Source: Microbulbifer taiwanensis (GTDB lineage Bacteria > Pseudomonadota > Gammaproteobacteria > Pseudomonadales > Cellvibrionaceae). From it: DNA of 46,768 nt. Each line of letters opens with the position of its first letter. Within the stretch, counting starts at the first letter, position 1. The notes beneath the pieces are model-generated. The model was not told where the DNA came from. It made no database searches and saw only the letters and a program-made list of their open reading frames with translations. Of this stretch, positions 1-8,623 are shown in pieces. The position numbers were made by a program, and so were the translations under genes. The stretch spans positions 1 through 46,768 of the forward strand of contig NZ_JACZFR010000060.1 of assembly GCF_014904815.1 (NCBI RefSeq). The letters run 5' to 3'.

Positions 1-80
1 CAAATCGTCCACAGCTGCGTTGCCGCTCTTGGAAAGGGCCTGCCATTCCCTTCGAGCGGCGCCTTACTGTGAACGATTTG
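1..80. repeat. Imperfect palindrome, possible structured RNA or terminator
   Basis: The first 80 bases fold back on themselves. Bases 1-14 (CAAATCGTCCACAG) pair with 67-80 (CTGTGAACGATTTG) with one mismatch, 22-28 (GCCGCTC) with 54-60 (GAGCGGC), and 34-38 (AAGGG) with 48-52 (CCCTT). It lies about 110 bases before obgE, where rpmA would be expected in related genomes, but no rpmA end is visible. It could be an RNA hairpin, a REP-like repeat or a site cut by the window edge. Bases 81-190 hold no gene; ACCCC/GGGGT near 112-128 could form a weak hairpin. Confidence 0.5.
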
Positions 81-160
81 GGGGGCTCTGATAGGCACAT
101 TTAGTATGAGACCCCACACTAGGGGTGGAACAGTTTTGCGCAGGTTACACTGCGCCATAG

Positions 161-1390
<1,230 letters not shown>

Positions 1391-1398
1391 CAGTCCGG

Positions 1399-1435
1399 CC
1401 GGGCAGTCGCCCGGTCTTATGCCCCTTTGCGGGGC
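1399..1435 (+). other. Two hairpins in the obgE-proB gap
   Basis: CCGGGC (1399-1404) pairs with GCCCGG (1409-1414), and GCCCC (1421-1425) with GGGGC (1431-1435). The second is followed by GATTT, not a real T-run, so strong termination is unlikely. These hairpins could attenuate or process the obgE-proB message. They also argue against starting proB at the TTG at 1427, which lies inside the second hairpin. Confidence 0.45.
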
Positions 1436-1456
1436 GATTTCCAGGGGAGGGAATCG

Positions 1457-2581
1457 GTGCAAGCTCGGCAACAGCTCGCCGCCAGCCGGCGCTGGGTGAT
1501 CAAGATCGGTAGCGCTCTGCTGACCGACAACGGCAGGGGCGTCAACCGCGCCGCGATTTTCAATTGGGTGGAGCAGATAGCCGCGCTGCGCGAGCGCGGT
1601 ATGGAGGTGATCCTGGTCTCCTCCGGCGCCGTAGCTGCCGGTATGGATCGCCTCGGCTGGCGCCGCCGCCCGGAATCCATTCACCAGTTGCAGGCCGCCG
1701 CCGCGGTGGGCCAGAGTCACCTGGTGCAGGTCTACGAGCAGGCTTTCGGCCAGTTCGACTGCCGCACGGCGCAGATACTGCTGGATCACGACGACCTCTC
1801 CAATCGCACCCGCTACCTGAATGCACGCAGCACGCTGCGCACCCTGTTGTCCCTCGGTGCCCTGCCTATCGTCAACGAGAACGACACTGTGGTCACCGAC
1901 GAGATTCGCTTCGGCGACAACGACACCCTGGCGGCCCTGGTGGCCAACCTGGTGGAGGCGGACGCGCTGCTGATACTCACCGATGCCGACGGTCTCTTCA
2001 CCCAGGATCCCCGCGACAATCCAGCTGCCGAGCTGATCGGTGAGGCCTCGGCGGCGGACTCGAAGCTGCTGGCCATGGCCGGCGGCTCCCGCAGCGGCCT
2101 GGGGCGGGGCGGTATGACCACCAAGGTGCGGGCCGCGCAACTGGCCGCCCGCTCCGGCGCCTGTACGGTGATCGCCGGCGGTGCTGCGGACAATGTCATC
2201 GACCGGGTCAGCGCCGGCGAGCCCCTGGGCACGCTGCTGCTGCCGGAGGCGGACCCGCTCACTGCGCGCAAGCGCTGGCTGGCGGGCCAGCTGCAGGTGC
2301 GCGGTGCCCTGACTCTCGACGAAGGCGCCGAGGCCGCGCTGTGCACCGCAGGCAAGAGCCTGCTGGCGGTCGGGGTCACCGCTCTCGAGGGGCGCTTCCA
2401 CCGCGGCGAACTGGTTTCCTGCCGCAATAGCGCCGGCGAGGAGATCGCCCGCGGCCTGGCCAACTACGACAGCAGCGAGACCACCAAGATACTTGGCCAG
2501 CCGACGGAGAAGTTCGTCGAACTGCTCGGCTACCGCGATGATGACGAGTTGATTCACCGCGACAACCTGATTCTCCTTTAA
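1457..2581 (+). CDS. proB: Glutamate 5-kinase
   Basis: Phosphorylates L-glutamate to gamma-glutamyl phosphate, the first step of proline synthesis; 374 residues with the GTG start at 1457. An amino-acid kinase domain comes first ([10 protein letters not shown] near the N terminus, VSSGAVAAG, the VNENDTV and [12 protein letters not shown] substrate segment, [20 protein letters not shown]), then a C-terminal PUA domain (about 280-374), the full two-domain architecture seen in E. coli. The GTG is preferred over an upstream in-frame TTG at 1427 because a purine-rich GGGGAGGGAA lies just before it. It follows obgE in the same direction; proA is not in the window. Feedback inhibition by proline is a family property, not visible here. 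Confidence 0.95.
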   Translation: MQARQQLAASRRWVIKIGSALLTDNGRGVNRAAIFNWVEQIAALRERGMEVILVSSGAVAAGMDRLGWRRRPESIHQLQAAAAVGQSHLVQVYEQAFGQFDCRTAQILLDHDDLSNRTRYLNARSTLRTLLSLGALPIVNENDTVVTDEIRFGDNDTLAALVANLVEADALLILTDADGLFTQDPRDNPAAELIGEASAADSKLLAMAGGSRSGLGRGGMTTKVRAAQLAARSGACTVIAGGAADNVIDRVSAGEPLGTLLLPEADPLTARKRWLAGQLQVRGALTLDEGAEAALCTAGKSLLAVGVTALEGRFHRGELVSCRNSAGEEIARGLANYDSSETTKILGQPTEKFVELLGYRDDDELIHRDNLILL

Positions 2582-2614
2582 CCCGGCGATGTCGGCCGAT
2601 CCAGGGAGGGATTG

Positions 2615-3250
2615 ATGATTTCCGCAACCGAATGGCTGCTATTTGCCGGCGCGGCGCTGCTGGTGGTGCTGACGCCGGGCCCGAATATGATTTACCTGGT
2701 GTCGCGCTCCGTCTGCCAGGGCAGGAGAGACGGGTTTATCTCCCTGTTGGGGGTGGTCGCCGGCTTCCTGGTGCATATGTTTGCCGCCGCCGCAGGTCTG
2801 ACCGCGCTGTTGCTGGCGGTGCCCCTGGCCTACGAGCTGCTGAAGTGGGTCGGCGCCGCCTATCTGCTGTGGCTGGCCTGGCAGGCACTGCGCCCCGGCG
2901 CCCGCTCGCCATTCGATCCCCAGCCGCTGCCGCCGGATTCACCGACGCGACTGTTTGCGATGGGTTTCCTGACCAATCTGTTGAACCCGAAGATTGCGGT
3001 CTTCTACCTGTCCATATTTCCACAGTTTGTCGACCCGAATTCGGGGGCTGTTTTCGCGCAGAGCCTGTTGCTCGGTTTGACGCAGATCGCGGTCAGTTTT
3101 TCCGTAAACCTGCTGATAGTGCTGTCCGCGGCGGGGATATCCGGCTGGTTTGGCCGCAACCCCGCGTGGCTGGCGCTGCAGCGCTATGTGATGGGGTTTG
3201 TGCTGGCGGGCCTGGCGCTGCGGCTGGCTGCAGAGCAGCGGCGCGCGTGA
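2615..3250 (+). CDS. LysE/RhtB family amino-acid exporter
   Basis: A hydrophobic protein of 211 residues with about six membrane segments. The signature PGPNMIYLVSRS followed by a G-rich segment (GFISLLGVVAGFLVH) is typical of LysE/RhtB exporters, which expel small amino acids or homoserine lactone-type compounds from the cytoplasm. A later NLLNPKIAVFYLSIFPQF segment is also characteristic. The ATG at 2615 has GGGAGG directly upstream. It lies 33 bases after proB, so it may be co-transcribed. The substrate cannot be told from sequence. Confidence 0.9.
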   Translation: MISATEWLLFAGAALLVVLTPGPNMIYLVSRSVCQGRRDGFISLLGVVAGFLVHMFAAAAGLTALLLAVPLAYELLKWVGAAYLLWLAWQALRPGARSPFDPQPLPPDSPTRLFAMGFLTNLLNPKIAVFYLSIFPQFVDPNSGAVFAQSLLLGLTQIAVSFSVNLLIVLSAAGISGWFGRNPAWLALQRYVMGFVLAGLALRLAAEQRRA

Positions 3251-3269
3251 GATGGCAAAGGTAGGAGCA

Positions 3270-3890
3270 ATGAAGTTCAATCTGTTTCGAGGGGAGGGGC
3301 GCAGGCTGCTGGTGGACACCCTGGTGGTGTTGATCGGCGTGCTGGCGGCGCTGGTGCTGAACAATGTTCGCGAGGATATGCTCGCGGAGCGGGCTGCGCG
3401 GGATGCCACCGAGCGGTTGATACAGGAGGTGGCGAGTAATGCCGAAGAGTTGCGCAGCATCCGGGGGCGCGTCGAGCGGCGCATATCCGCGCTGCGCGAG
3501 CTGCAGGCCAATATTCCTCCCGGTAGGAGCCTGAAGGACCTGTTGGAGCAATTCCGCGGATACTCAATGGCGGAGTTGAATGCGTCGTCCTGGGAGTACC
3601 TCTCCCGCAGTGCCCTGGTGGACTCGGTTGATGCCGGGCTGCTGCAGGAGGCGTTTACCCTGTATAGCTTTAACAAGCACTTTGACCGTCTGAACGGTCA
3701 GATTCAGGATATTGCCTACTCTGAACTCTTTGTCTCTCCGGAAAAGGCTGCGGTCGCGATCGATATTTCCGAGACGATTATGTGGCAGCAGTTATTGTGG
3801 ATAGAGGAGCTATTGCCGAAATACGAGCAGTTTCTCGATCGCTACTCAGTTGCGGAGCGACCGGAAGAGGTGGGAGTGGTGCGGAGGTAG
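3270..3890 (+). CDS. Small membrane-anchored protein, DUF6090-like
   Basis: A protein of about 206 residues of unknown function. Near the N terminus is one membrane segment, TLVVLIGVLAALVLNNV, followed by a charged helical stretch (REDMLAERAARDATERLIQEV) that looks like a coiled coil. The layout (short basic start, a helix ending in NN, then a soluble helical domain) resembles DUF6090-type proteins, with EIxLVxxGILIALxxNNW at that place. The rest is helical with aromatic residues. The start is uncertain: ATG 3270 has AGGAG only two bases away, and ATG 3252 one base after the lysE-type stop is the alternative by coupling. Its stop is followed by the shared terminator at 3924-3950. Confidence 0.65.
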   Translation: MKFNLFRGEGRRLLVDTLVVLIGVLAALVLNNVREDMLAERAARDATERLIQEVASNAEELRSIRGRVERRISALRELQANIPPGRSLKDLLEQFRGYSMAELNASSWEYLSRSALVDSVDAGLLQEAFTLYSFNKHFDRLNGQIQDIAYSELFVSPEKAAVAIDISETIMWQQLLWIEELLPKYEQFLDRYSVAERPEEVGVVRR

Positions 3891-3923
3891 CTTGCTGAGA
3901 GGCTCTTGTGGAAAACAGGTATA

Positions 3924-3950
3924 AAAAACCCCGCCAAAGGCGGGGTTTTT
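3924..3950. terminator. Bidirectional intrinsic terminator
   Basis: AAAAACCCCGCC (3924-3935), a three-base loop, then GGCGGGGTTTTT (3939-3950) form a perfect 12-bp stem with A- and T-runs on the two sides. It therefore ends both the plus-strand 3270-3890 gene and minus-strand rpsT. Confidence 0.93.
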
Positions 3951-3973
3951 GATTCGCTTGTGCGCGGCAGGGA

Positions 3974-4240
3974 TCAGGCAGCCAGTGCTTTGATCTGCGC
4001 GTTCAGGCGGCTCTTGTGACGGGCGGCCTTATTCTTGTGAATAATGCCCTTGTCTGCCATGCGGTCGATAACCGGCACGGCCGCTGTGTAGGCTTCTTTG
4101 GCTTTTTCCGCGTCACCTGCATCGATGGCCGCAACTACCTTCTTGATGTAGGTGCGCACCATGGAGCGCAGGCTGGCGTTGTGATTGCGGCGCTTGTCGT
4201 TCTGGCGCGCGCGCTTCTTCGCTTGAGGTGAGTTGGCCAC
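3974..4240 (-). CDS. rpsT: 30S ribosomal protein S20
   Basis: Complete S20 of 88 residues: [19 protein letters not shown] at the start, then [10 protein letters not shown] and the conserved [15 protein letters not shown] near the C terminus. It binds 16S rRNA during 30S assembly. The start codon is GTG, preceded by AGGAG at good spacing. In E. coli S20 also begins with a non-ATG codon (UUG) that is part of its autoregulation, so the weak start here may serve the same end (inference). It has its own promoter (4310-4337) and terminator (3924-3950), so it is monocistronic. Confidence 0.97.
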   Translation of the reverse strand: MANSPQAKKRARQNDKRRNHNASLRSMVRTYIKKVVAAIDAGDAEKAKEAYTAAVPVIDRMADKGIIHKNKAARHKSRLNAQIKALAA

Positions 4241-4309
4241 CGGTTGCTCCTGTCTGGAATCTGTAAAAACTCTGAATCTTCCGGGCCCGGGGCCCGATCG
4301 GGACGCGAC

Positions 4310-4337
4310 ATTATCCCCACAGTTGGTTGTTTGTCAA
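4310..4337 (-). promoter_or_regulatory. Sigma70 promoter of rpsT
   Basis: On the minus strand a perfect -35 TTGACA (4337-4332) is followed after 16 bases by -10 GATAAT (4315-4310). It lies about 70 bases before the rpsT start codon. The leader contains GC-rich self-complementary sequence (GGGCCCCGGGCCC). Confidence 0.78.
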
Positions 4338-4354
4338 CCATGTTTGCGGCCGGG

Positions 4355-4406
4355 GTAGGGTGCGCGGTGCGCACCAGCGGTCAACGGTGCACGCGGCGCA
4401 GCCTAC
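4355..4406. repeat. Inverted pair of GTAG REP-like palindromes
   Basis: The plus-strand unit GTAGGGTGCGCGGTGCGCAC (from 4355) has stem GGTGCGC/GCGCACC. It faces a minus-strand unit that begins GTAGGCTGCGCC at 4406. Both outer ends read GTAG, as in REP elements mobilised by RAYT transposases. The TAG stop codon of pdsS (4405-4403) is part of the minus-strand GTAG. Confidence 0.75.
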
Positions 4407-6436
4407 GGCTCTCTTGGCAGCTCCAGGGCAAAGGTCACCCCACTGCCGTCCTCCCGATTGGCCGCCGTCAGGCGGCCACGGTGGAAGTCGGCGATCAGCC
4501 GTGCGATATGCAATCCCAGGCCCAGGTGACCGGCCCTGCCGCCGTCGTCGCGCACCGAGACCAGTGAGTCGAACAGCTTGTGGGCATAGCCTTCGGGTAG
4601 CAGCGGACCGTCGTTTTCCACCGACAGGCAATAACTGTCTTTTTCCCTCCTCACCGACAGGCGTACCTCGCTGCCCTCCGGCGCGAAGCTGCAGGCGTTA
4701 TCCACCAGCTTGTCCAGCAGCTGCGCCAGCAGCTCCGGCGCGCCGCGACACGGCAGTTCCCCCGGGGGCTTGTCCAGTGCCAGGCGGTGATGCGGCTGGG
4801 CGTCGCCGTAGCTCTGTACCAGCACCTCGAGCAGATCCGCCAGATCGAAATCCTCGACTTCGGCCTGCTGGATACTGGCCTCCAGGTTGCTGGCCGCGGA
4901 CAGGCTGTTGAGGATGCCGGACAGGCGCGCGCCGCCGTCCATGGCGCGCTCGGCGTAGCGGCGGCTGTGCTCATCCAGGTCGCTGGCGGCCAGGTTGTCC
5001 AGGGATGAGCGCACTACCGCCAGCGGTGTGCGCAGCTCGTGGGAAAGCTTGCCGGACAGGGTGCGCAGGTACTGATGGTACTGGTCCAGCTCCGCCAGCA
5101 GGCTGGCAAAGGCCCGGTTGAGTGCTCCCAGCTCGTCGCCCATACGCGAGCGGGGGAAACCGCCGCGCAGCTTGCCACTGGCGTCCACCGCATTGCGCGC
5201 GGCGCGGTGCAGGCGGCGGATGCGCCAGGACAGCCAGCTGGCGTAGCCCAGCAGCAACAGCAGCGCCGTGCCGGCGGCGGCACAGCTGATCAGCCACAGC
5301 CGGTGCGCGGCGGATTCGGTCAGGGACTGCAACGCCTCGGCGGACTGCAGTGCGATCACGCGTCCCAGTAGCGGACGCTCGATGATAGCGTCGGCGCGGG
5401 TGATGACCGGTACACTGGCGGCGCCAATTCGGCTTTGCAGCGGGCCGCGGAACCACTGCTGGGCGACCCTGCGACTTTCGGTCAGGCCCGGCGGCAGGGC
5501 ATTTTCGGGCATGGCCGGCAATGCCTCGCGGGCCAGCAGGCGCCGGTAGATCCAGCTGCGCAGCCAGGATTGCTGCCCGTCCTCGGTGCTTTCCATCCCT
5601 GTCTTTCCGCTGCTGGCGAGCAGAAAGCCCTCGCTGTCGACCACCGCCAGGCGCAGCTGGGGTCGCGCAAACTGATCCAGCTCCGCCTGCAATTCCTCCA
5701 GTGGCTGCACCAGCCTGCCCGGCAACCCGTCCGCGGGCAGGGTGCCGGCGCTGCGTTGCGGCGGGCCGCCGCCGCTGGAGGCACGGTCGATGACAGTGAC
5801 AGAGAGCGCGCCGCCGGTCAGCGCGTAGGGCAGGACCAGTTCCAGCTGGTAGCCGCGCGCCGATGAGGTCCAGCGGCCGCGCAGGCGCAGTTCCCTTTCG
5901 TGATTGCTGCGGCGCAGGTTGTGCCACAGGGCGCGGGCGGAGCCCTGACTCGCCACCGGCAGTGTGTAATGGCGGTCGGCGGTGTGTATTTCGATCGCGT
6001 CGCCGCTGGCGAGGAGGCCGGTGCGCGGATCCTGGTAGGCGGGGGTGTGGTCGGCGACCGTCAGCAGCAGGTAGACGCTGTCGTTGAACTGTCCCAGGGT
6101 CACCTGGGCCAGGGCTTCGCCGCTCTCGTCGAGCAACTCTCTCGCCGGCAGTTGCAGGGGGCGCCAGTCGTCGCCGTAGCCGTCCAGCAGCGGCGCCTGG
6201 GGCAGGGGGTTCAGGTACAGCTGAGCGCCGGTTGGGCGGCCCAGGCGCTCAGAATCGGGCGCGATCAGCTGCGGCGCGCTGGCGAGTCGCGCGGCCACGG
6301 CGCTGGCGGTGGCCTCGAGGGCCTGCATCTGTCCCTGGGCCAGGGCATTGTCTACCTGGCGCAGGTACTGGCAGCCGGCCCAGGGCAGCGCCAGGGCGAC
6401 CAGGCTGACGATCAGAAGTTGGCGGCGCAGTTTCAT
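4403..6436 (-). CDS. pdsS: PDS sortase-system sensor histidine kinase PdsS
   Basis: A membrane sensor kinase of 677 residues matching the proteobacterial dedicated sortase system kinase. MKLRRQ opens a first membrane helix (about 7-22, ALPWAGCQYLR). The extracytoplasmic domain (about 25-378) includes a segment resembling CBM9-type folds (NPLPQAPLLDGYGDDW near 76-91; SGDAIEIHTADRHYTLP near 144-160). The second helix is at 380-401, followed by HAMP and an H-box SHELRTPLAVV with the phospho-acceptor His466, then N-box LVDNACSFAPEG and GLGLHIA of the ATPase. The ATG at 6436 is chosen over a longer GTG form because the latter overlaps pdsR. It lies 34 bases after pdsR and forms an operon with it. 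The sortase that gives this family its name is not nearby. Its stop codon falls in a REP. Confidence 0.88.
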   Translation of the reverse strand: MKLRRQLLIVSLVALALPWAGCQYLRQVDNALAQGQMQALEATASAVAARLASAPQLIAPDSERLGRPTGAQLYLNPLPQAPLLDGYGDDWRPLQLPARELLDESGEALAQVTLGQFNDSVYLLLTVADHTPAYQDPRTGLLASGDAIEIHTADRHYTLPVASQGSARALWHNLRRSNHERELRLRGRWTSSARGYQLELVLPYALTGGALSVTVIDRASSGGGPPQRSAGTLPADGLPGRLVQPLEELQAELDQFARPQLRLAVVDSEGFLLASSGKTGMESTEDGQQSWLRSWIYRRLLAREALPAMPENALPPGLTESRRVAQQWFRGPLQSRIGAASVPVITRADAIIERPLLGRVIALQSAEALQSLTESAAHRLWLISCAAAGTALLLLLGYASWLSWRIRRLHRAARNAVDASGKLRGGFPRSRMGDELGALNRAFASLLAELDQYHQYLRTLSGKLSHELRTPLAVVRSSLDNLAASDLDEHSRRYAERAMDGGARLSGILNSLSAASNLEASIQQAEVEDFDLADLLEVLVQSYGDAQPHHRLALDKPPGELPCRGAPELLAQLLDKLVDNACSFAPEGSEVRLSVRREKDSYCLSVENDGPLLPEGYAHKLFDSLVSVRDDGGRAGHLGLGLHIARLIADFHRGRLTAANREDGSGVTFALELPREP

Positions 6437-6470
6437 GGTTTCACTCGAGGGGCCGGATTCCGGTCTTCTT

Positions 6471-7160
6471 CTACACCTGCCACCGGTAGCCCATACCGTA
6501 GGCGGTACCAATTGCGTTGAAGTCGCTGTCCAGAACCTGGAACTTGCGCCGGATACGTTTCACGTGGGAAGTGATGGTGTTGTCGTCCAGCACCACACGC
6601 GCGGCCTCCATCAGCTGGCTGCGGGATTTTACGTGGCCGGGCCGCTTGGCCAGTGCGTGAACTATCCAGAACTCGGTCACGGTCAGGTCCACCGGCTCGC
6701 CGCCCCAGTGACAGTGCAGCCGCGAGATGTCCAGCTGCAACCTGCCCTGGGTCAGGGTTTCCGACTCCTCGCCCTGGTCGCGCAACACGCTGACCCGGCG
6801 CAACAGCGCGTTGATGCGCGCCTGCATATGGGGCAGGGAGATGTCCTTGGTCAGGTAGTCGTCGGCGCCGAGGCGCAGGCCGGAGATGATGTCCAGCTCC
6901 GAGTCGCGTGCGGTCAGGAACAGTATCGGCAGGGTCGGCGCCATGGCGCGCACTTCGCGACACAGTTCGAAGCCGCCCTCGACCTCCGCGCCCAGGCCGA
7001 CATCGATGACCGCCAGATCCGGCAGCCGCTGGCGGAAGGCATCCAGGGCCTCGGGGCGGGAAGTGTACAGCTCGACCCTGTAGCCGCTGCGGCGCAGGGC
7101 GTCGCGGTAGTTTTCGGCGATGGCGCGCTCGTCTTCGACAATGGCGATGGTGGCAGTCAT
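6471..7160 (-). CDS. pdsR: PDS sortase-system response regulator PdsR
   Basis: An OmpR-type regulator of 229 residues. The receiver domain has the acidic pocket (VEDE, residues 8-11), phospho-acceptor Asp53 (LAVIDVGLG) and the conserved Lys in YLTKDIS. A winged-helix DNA-binding domain follows (VDLTVTEFWIVHALAKRPG, then DDNTITSHVKRIRRKF and YGMGYRW at the end). The phrases GGFELCREVR, SGLRLGADDYLTKDISLPH and PGHVKSRSQLM are specific to the dedicated sortase subfamily. The ATG at 7160 is preferred over TTG at 7166. It is the upstream gene of a pair with pdsS. A 12-base palindrome (7185-7196) lies just before it and may be an operator. Confidence 0.9.
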   Translation of the reverse strand: MTATIAIVEDERAIAENYRDALRRSGYRVELYTSRPEALDAFRQRLPDLAVIDVGLGAEVEGGFELCREVRAMAPTLPILFLTARDSELDIISGLRLGADDYLTKDISLPHMQARINALLRRVSVLRDQGEESETLTQGRLQLDISRLHCHWGGEPVDLTVTEFWIVHALAKRPGHVKSRSQLMEAARVVLDDNTITSHVKRIRRKFQVLDSDFNAIGTAYGMGYRWQV

Positions 7161-7184
7161 GGGCAATGCGGAATGATAAATGAT

Positions 7185-7196
7185 GACAAATTTGTC
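7185..7196. promoter_or_regulatory. Perfect 12-bp palindrome upstream of pdsR
   Basis: GACAAATTTGTC is perfectly symmetric and lies 25 bases before the pdsR start codon. A similar CAAATTTG half occurs a few bases away (7202-7209). It could be an operator for PdsR or another dimeric regulator. The gap 7161-7410 otherwise holds REP-like GC-rich repeats and the pdsO terminator. Confidence 0.4.
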
Positions 7197-7293
7197 GGGA
7201 TCAAATTTGGACAGCCGCAGGCTGCCCGCGTAGCGGGTGAGGCACAGCGATGTGCTTCATCCAAGTGGAATGATGCCTTATCGACGCGGAATC

Positions 7294-7318
7294 AAAAAGG
7301 CGGGCGCCAGGCGCCCGC
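7294..7318 (-). terminator. Intrinsic terminator after pdsO
   Basis: On the minus strand GCGGGCGCC and GGCGCCCGC form a perfect 9-bp stem with a one-base loop in this register (in practice a longer loop), followed by CTTTTT. It lies about 95 bases after the pdsO stop, so pdsO and pdsRS are probably separate transcripts. Confidence 0.75.
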
Positions 7319-7410
7319 AAGTACAACAGGGTTAAACGCTGAGGGAGTTGGGGGGTGTCCTTGCCGGGCGCCGCGGCGGATTTGCGGTCCGCGTGTGGCG
7401 TCCCCGGGGA

Positions 7411-8109
7411 TCAGAAGCGGCCGGCCATGGACTCCGGCAGGGCGAAGTGGATATCCACGCGGCGCTCCATCGCATAGGCATCCGCGTCGCCGCGGGGGGC
7501 CTTGGAGTAGGTGGCGCCGAGGGCGCGGCGGCTGATGCGGGAGCTGTCCACACCGTAGGCCTCCAGGGCCCGCTGCACGCTCAGGGCGCGCTGGTCGGAC
7601 AGCACATTGTTGTAGCCGTCGCTGCCACGGGGGTCGGCGTGCCCCTCCAGGTGAATCTGCACCTGGGGGTGGCGCTTGAGGAAGTCTGCCAGGGCACTCA
7701 GCTGGCCCATCTGGCCATCCTGAAGCTGGTCGTCGCCGGTAGTGAACAACAGCTGGAATTGCAGTGAATCCAGGGCCAGTTCGTTGGCGTCGTTGGCCGA
7801 CAGTCGGGCTGCATCCAGTTGATGGGCCAGGTTGCTCAATTCTGCGCGGCTCTCAGTCAGTTGTGTCGCCAGCATATCTGCCTCTTCTGCTTGTTTGATC
7901 TGCTCGCCCAGCCAGGCCCCGCCGAGGGCGCCGGCGATGAATCCGACCGGACCACCCACCGCGGCACCCGCGATGGCGGCGCCGGTAAATACGGTGGCCT
8001 GCTTGGCCGGGGTCAGTTTCGATCCCTCGAAGGTTTGTTTGTGCTCAGCGGCCTGAGTGCCGGTGGCGATCAGGGAGCCCAGAGTTACAGCCATCAATAC
8101 TTTTTTCAC
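7411..8109 (-). CDS. pdsO: Sortase-associated OmpA-like protein PdsO
   Basis: An exported protein of 232 residues. A signal peptide (MKKVLMAVTLGSLIATGTQA) is followed by a glycine/alanine-rich hydrophobic stretch (about 41-68) resembling a glycine-zipper. A short coiled-coil region (about 72-105) precedes a C-terminal OmpA/MotB-type peptidoglycan-binding domain (LEGHADPRGSDGYNNVLSDQRA, ending with AMERRVDIHF). This is the layout of PdsO, found with dedicated sortases of marine gammaproteobacteria. The start is GTG with AAGGAGAAGG upstream. It presumably holds the envelope machinery to the cell wall; its exact job is not known. Its own terminator separates it from pdsR. Confidence 0.85.
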   Translation of the reverse strand: MKKVLMAVTLGSLIATGTQAAEHKQTFEGSKLTPAKQATVFTGAAIAGAAVGGPVGFIAGALGGAWLGEQIKQAEEADMLATQLTESRAELSNLAHQLDAARLSANDANELALDSLQFQLLFTTGDDQLQDGQMGQLSALADFLKRHPQVQIHLEGHADPRGSDGYNNVLSDQRALSVQRALEAYGVDSSRISRRALGATYSKAPRGDADAYAMERRVDIHFALPESMAGRF

Positions 8110-8184
8110 GATCCTTCTCCTTGCGGTTTTTCATTGAGTCTGTCGTTTGGGCCCGCTGTGTTTCCGGCCCGGTCGAGACTTATT

Positions 8185-8201
8185 AAAAAACCGCAAGGCG
8201 G
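8185..8201 (-). terminator. Short intrinsic terminator after the small ORF
   Basis: On the minus strand CCGC, loop CTT, GCGG is followed by six T residues. The stem is short, so strength is doubtful. It would end the transcript of the 46-residue ORF before pdsO. Confidence 0.5.
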
Positions 8202-8293
8202 CACTGGCGTGGCGCCGGAGTGGCGAACTCGAGCGCAATTGTGGCGAAATATGGCGGCTTCGCCGCGCCGGCCTCTGCTGGCGTCCCTGGACG

Positions 8294-8434
8294 CTAGCGG
8301 TGGCGGCGGCGATAGCGCCGGTCGCGGGGTGCGTCAATTCGAACACGCACACGTTGTGGGCGGGGTCCGAGCACTACTGCGACATACAGCACAACTGCCA
8401 GCGCCAGAGCAATAATCAATGCGTTGATGGTCAT
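8294..8434 (-). CDS. 46-residue single-pass membrane protein, arginine-rich tail
   Basis: A small ORF not belonging to any family I recognise. It starts MTINALIIALALAVVLYVAV, one clean hydrophobic helix (about residues 4-23), followed by a short Pro/Arg linker and a tail of mostly arginine (ending RDRRYRRRHR). AAGGAG lies seven bases before the ATG at 8434, a near-ideal ribosome site, and a short T-run hairpin follows at 8201-8185. The positive-inside rule places the N terminus outside and the arginine tail in the cytoplasm. It is upstream of pdsO on the same strand with a 184-base gap, so a role in the sortase-system locus is possible but unproven. An overlapping ATG at 8438 opens a different, non-hydrophobic frame that is less likely. 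Confidence 0.6.
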   Translation of the reverse strand: MTINALIIALALAVVLYVAVVLGPRPQRVRVRIDAPRDRRYRRRHR

Positions 8435-8623
8435 CCATTTTCTCCTTACGCCTCCCTAGTCCCTTGAGGCGCGCCACTTGCTCACCCTGAGTATAGGCTC
8501 GCGCGCCAGCGGGAGTAGGGACTGATTGGCATTCCGGCGCTTCCGTGCGCCAGGTCGAATTGCGGTAGACTTGCCGGCCACCGAGCTAGTCCAGCCACCA
8601 ACGAACTGCCAGGAGTCGCCGAT

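Noticed and set aside
1..80. Integron attC site
   Set aside because: The palindrome lacks the RYYYAAC and GTTRRRY core sites at its ends.
8131..8352. 73-residue minus-strand frame between pdsO and murJ
   Set aside because: No ribosome site, overlaps the better supported 46-residue membrane ORF in another frame, and spans a terminator.
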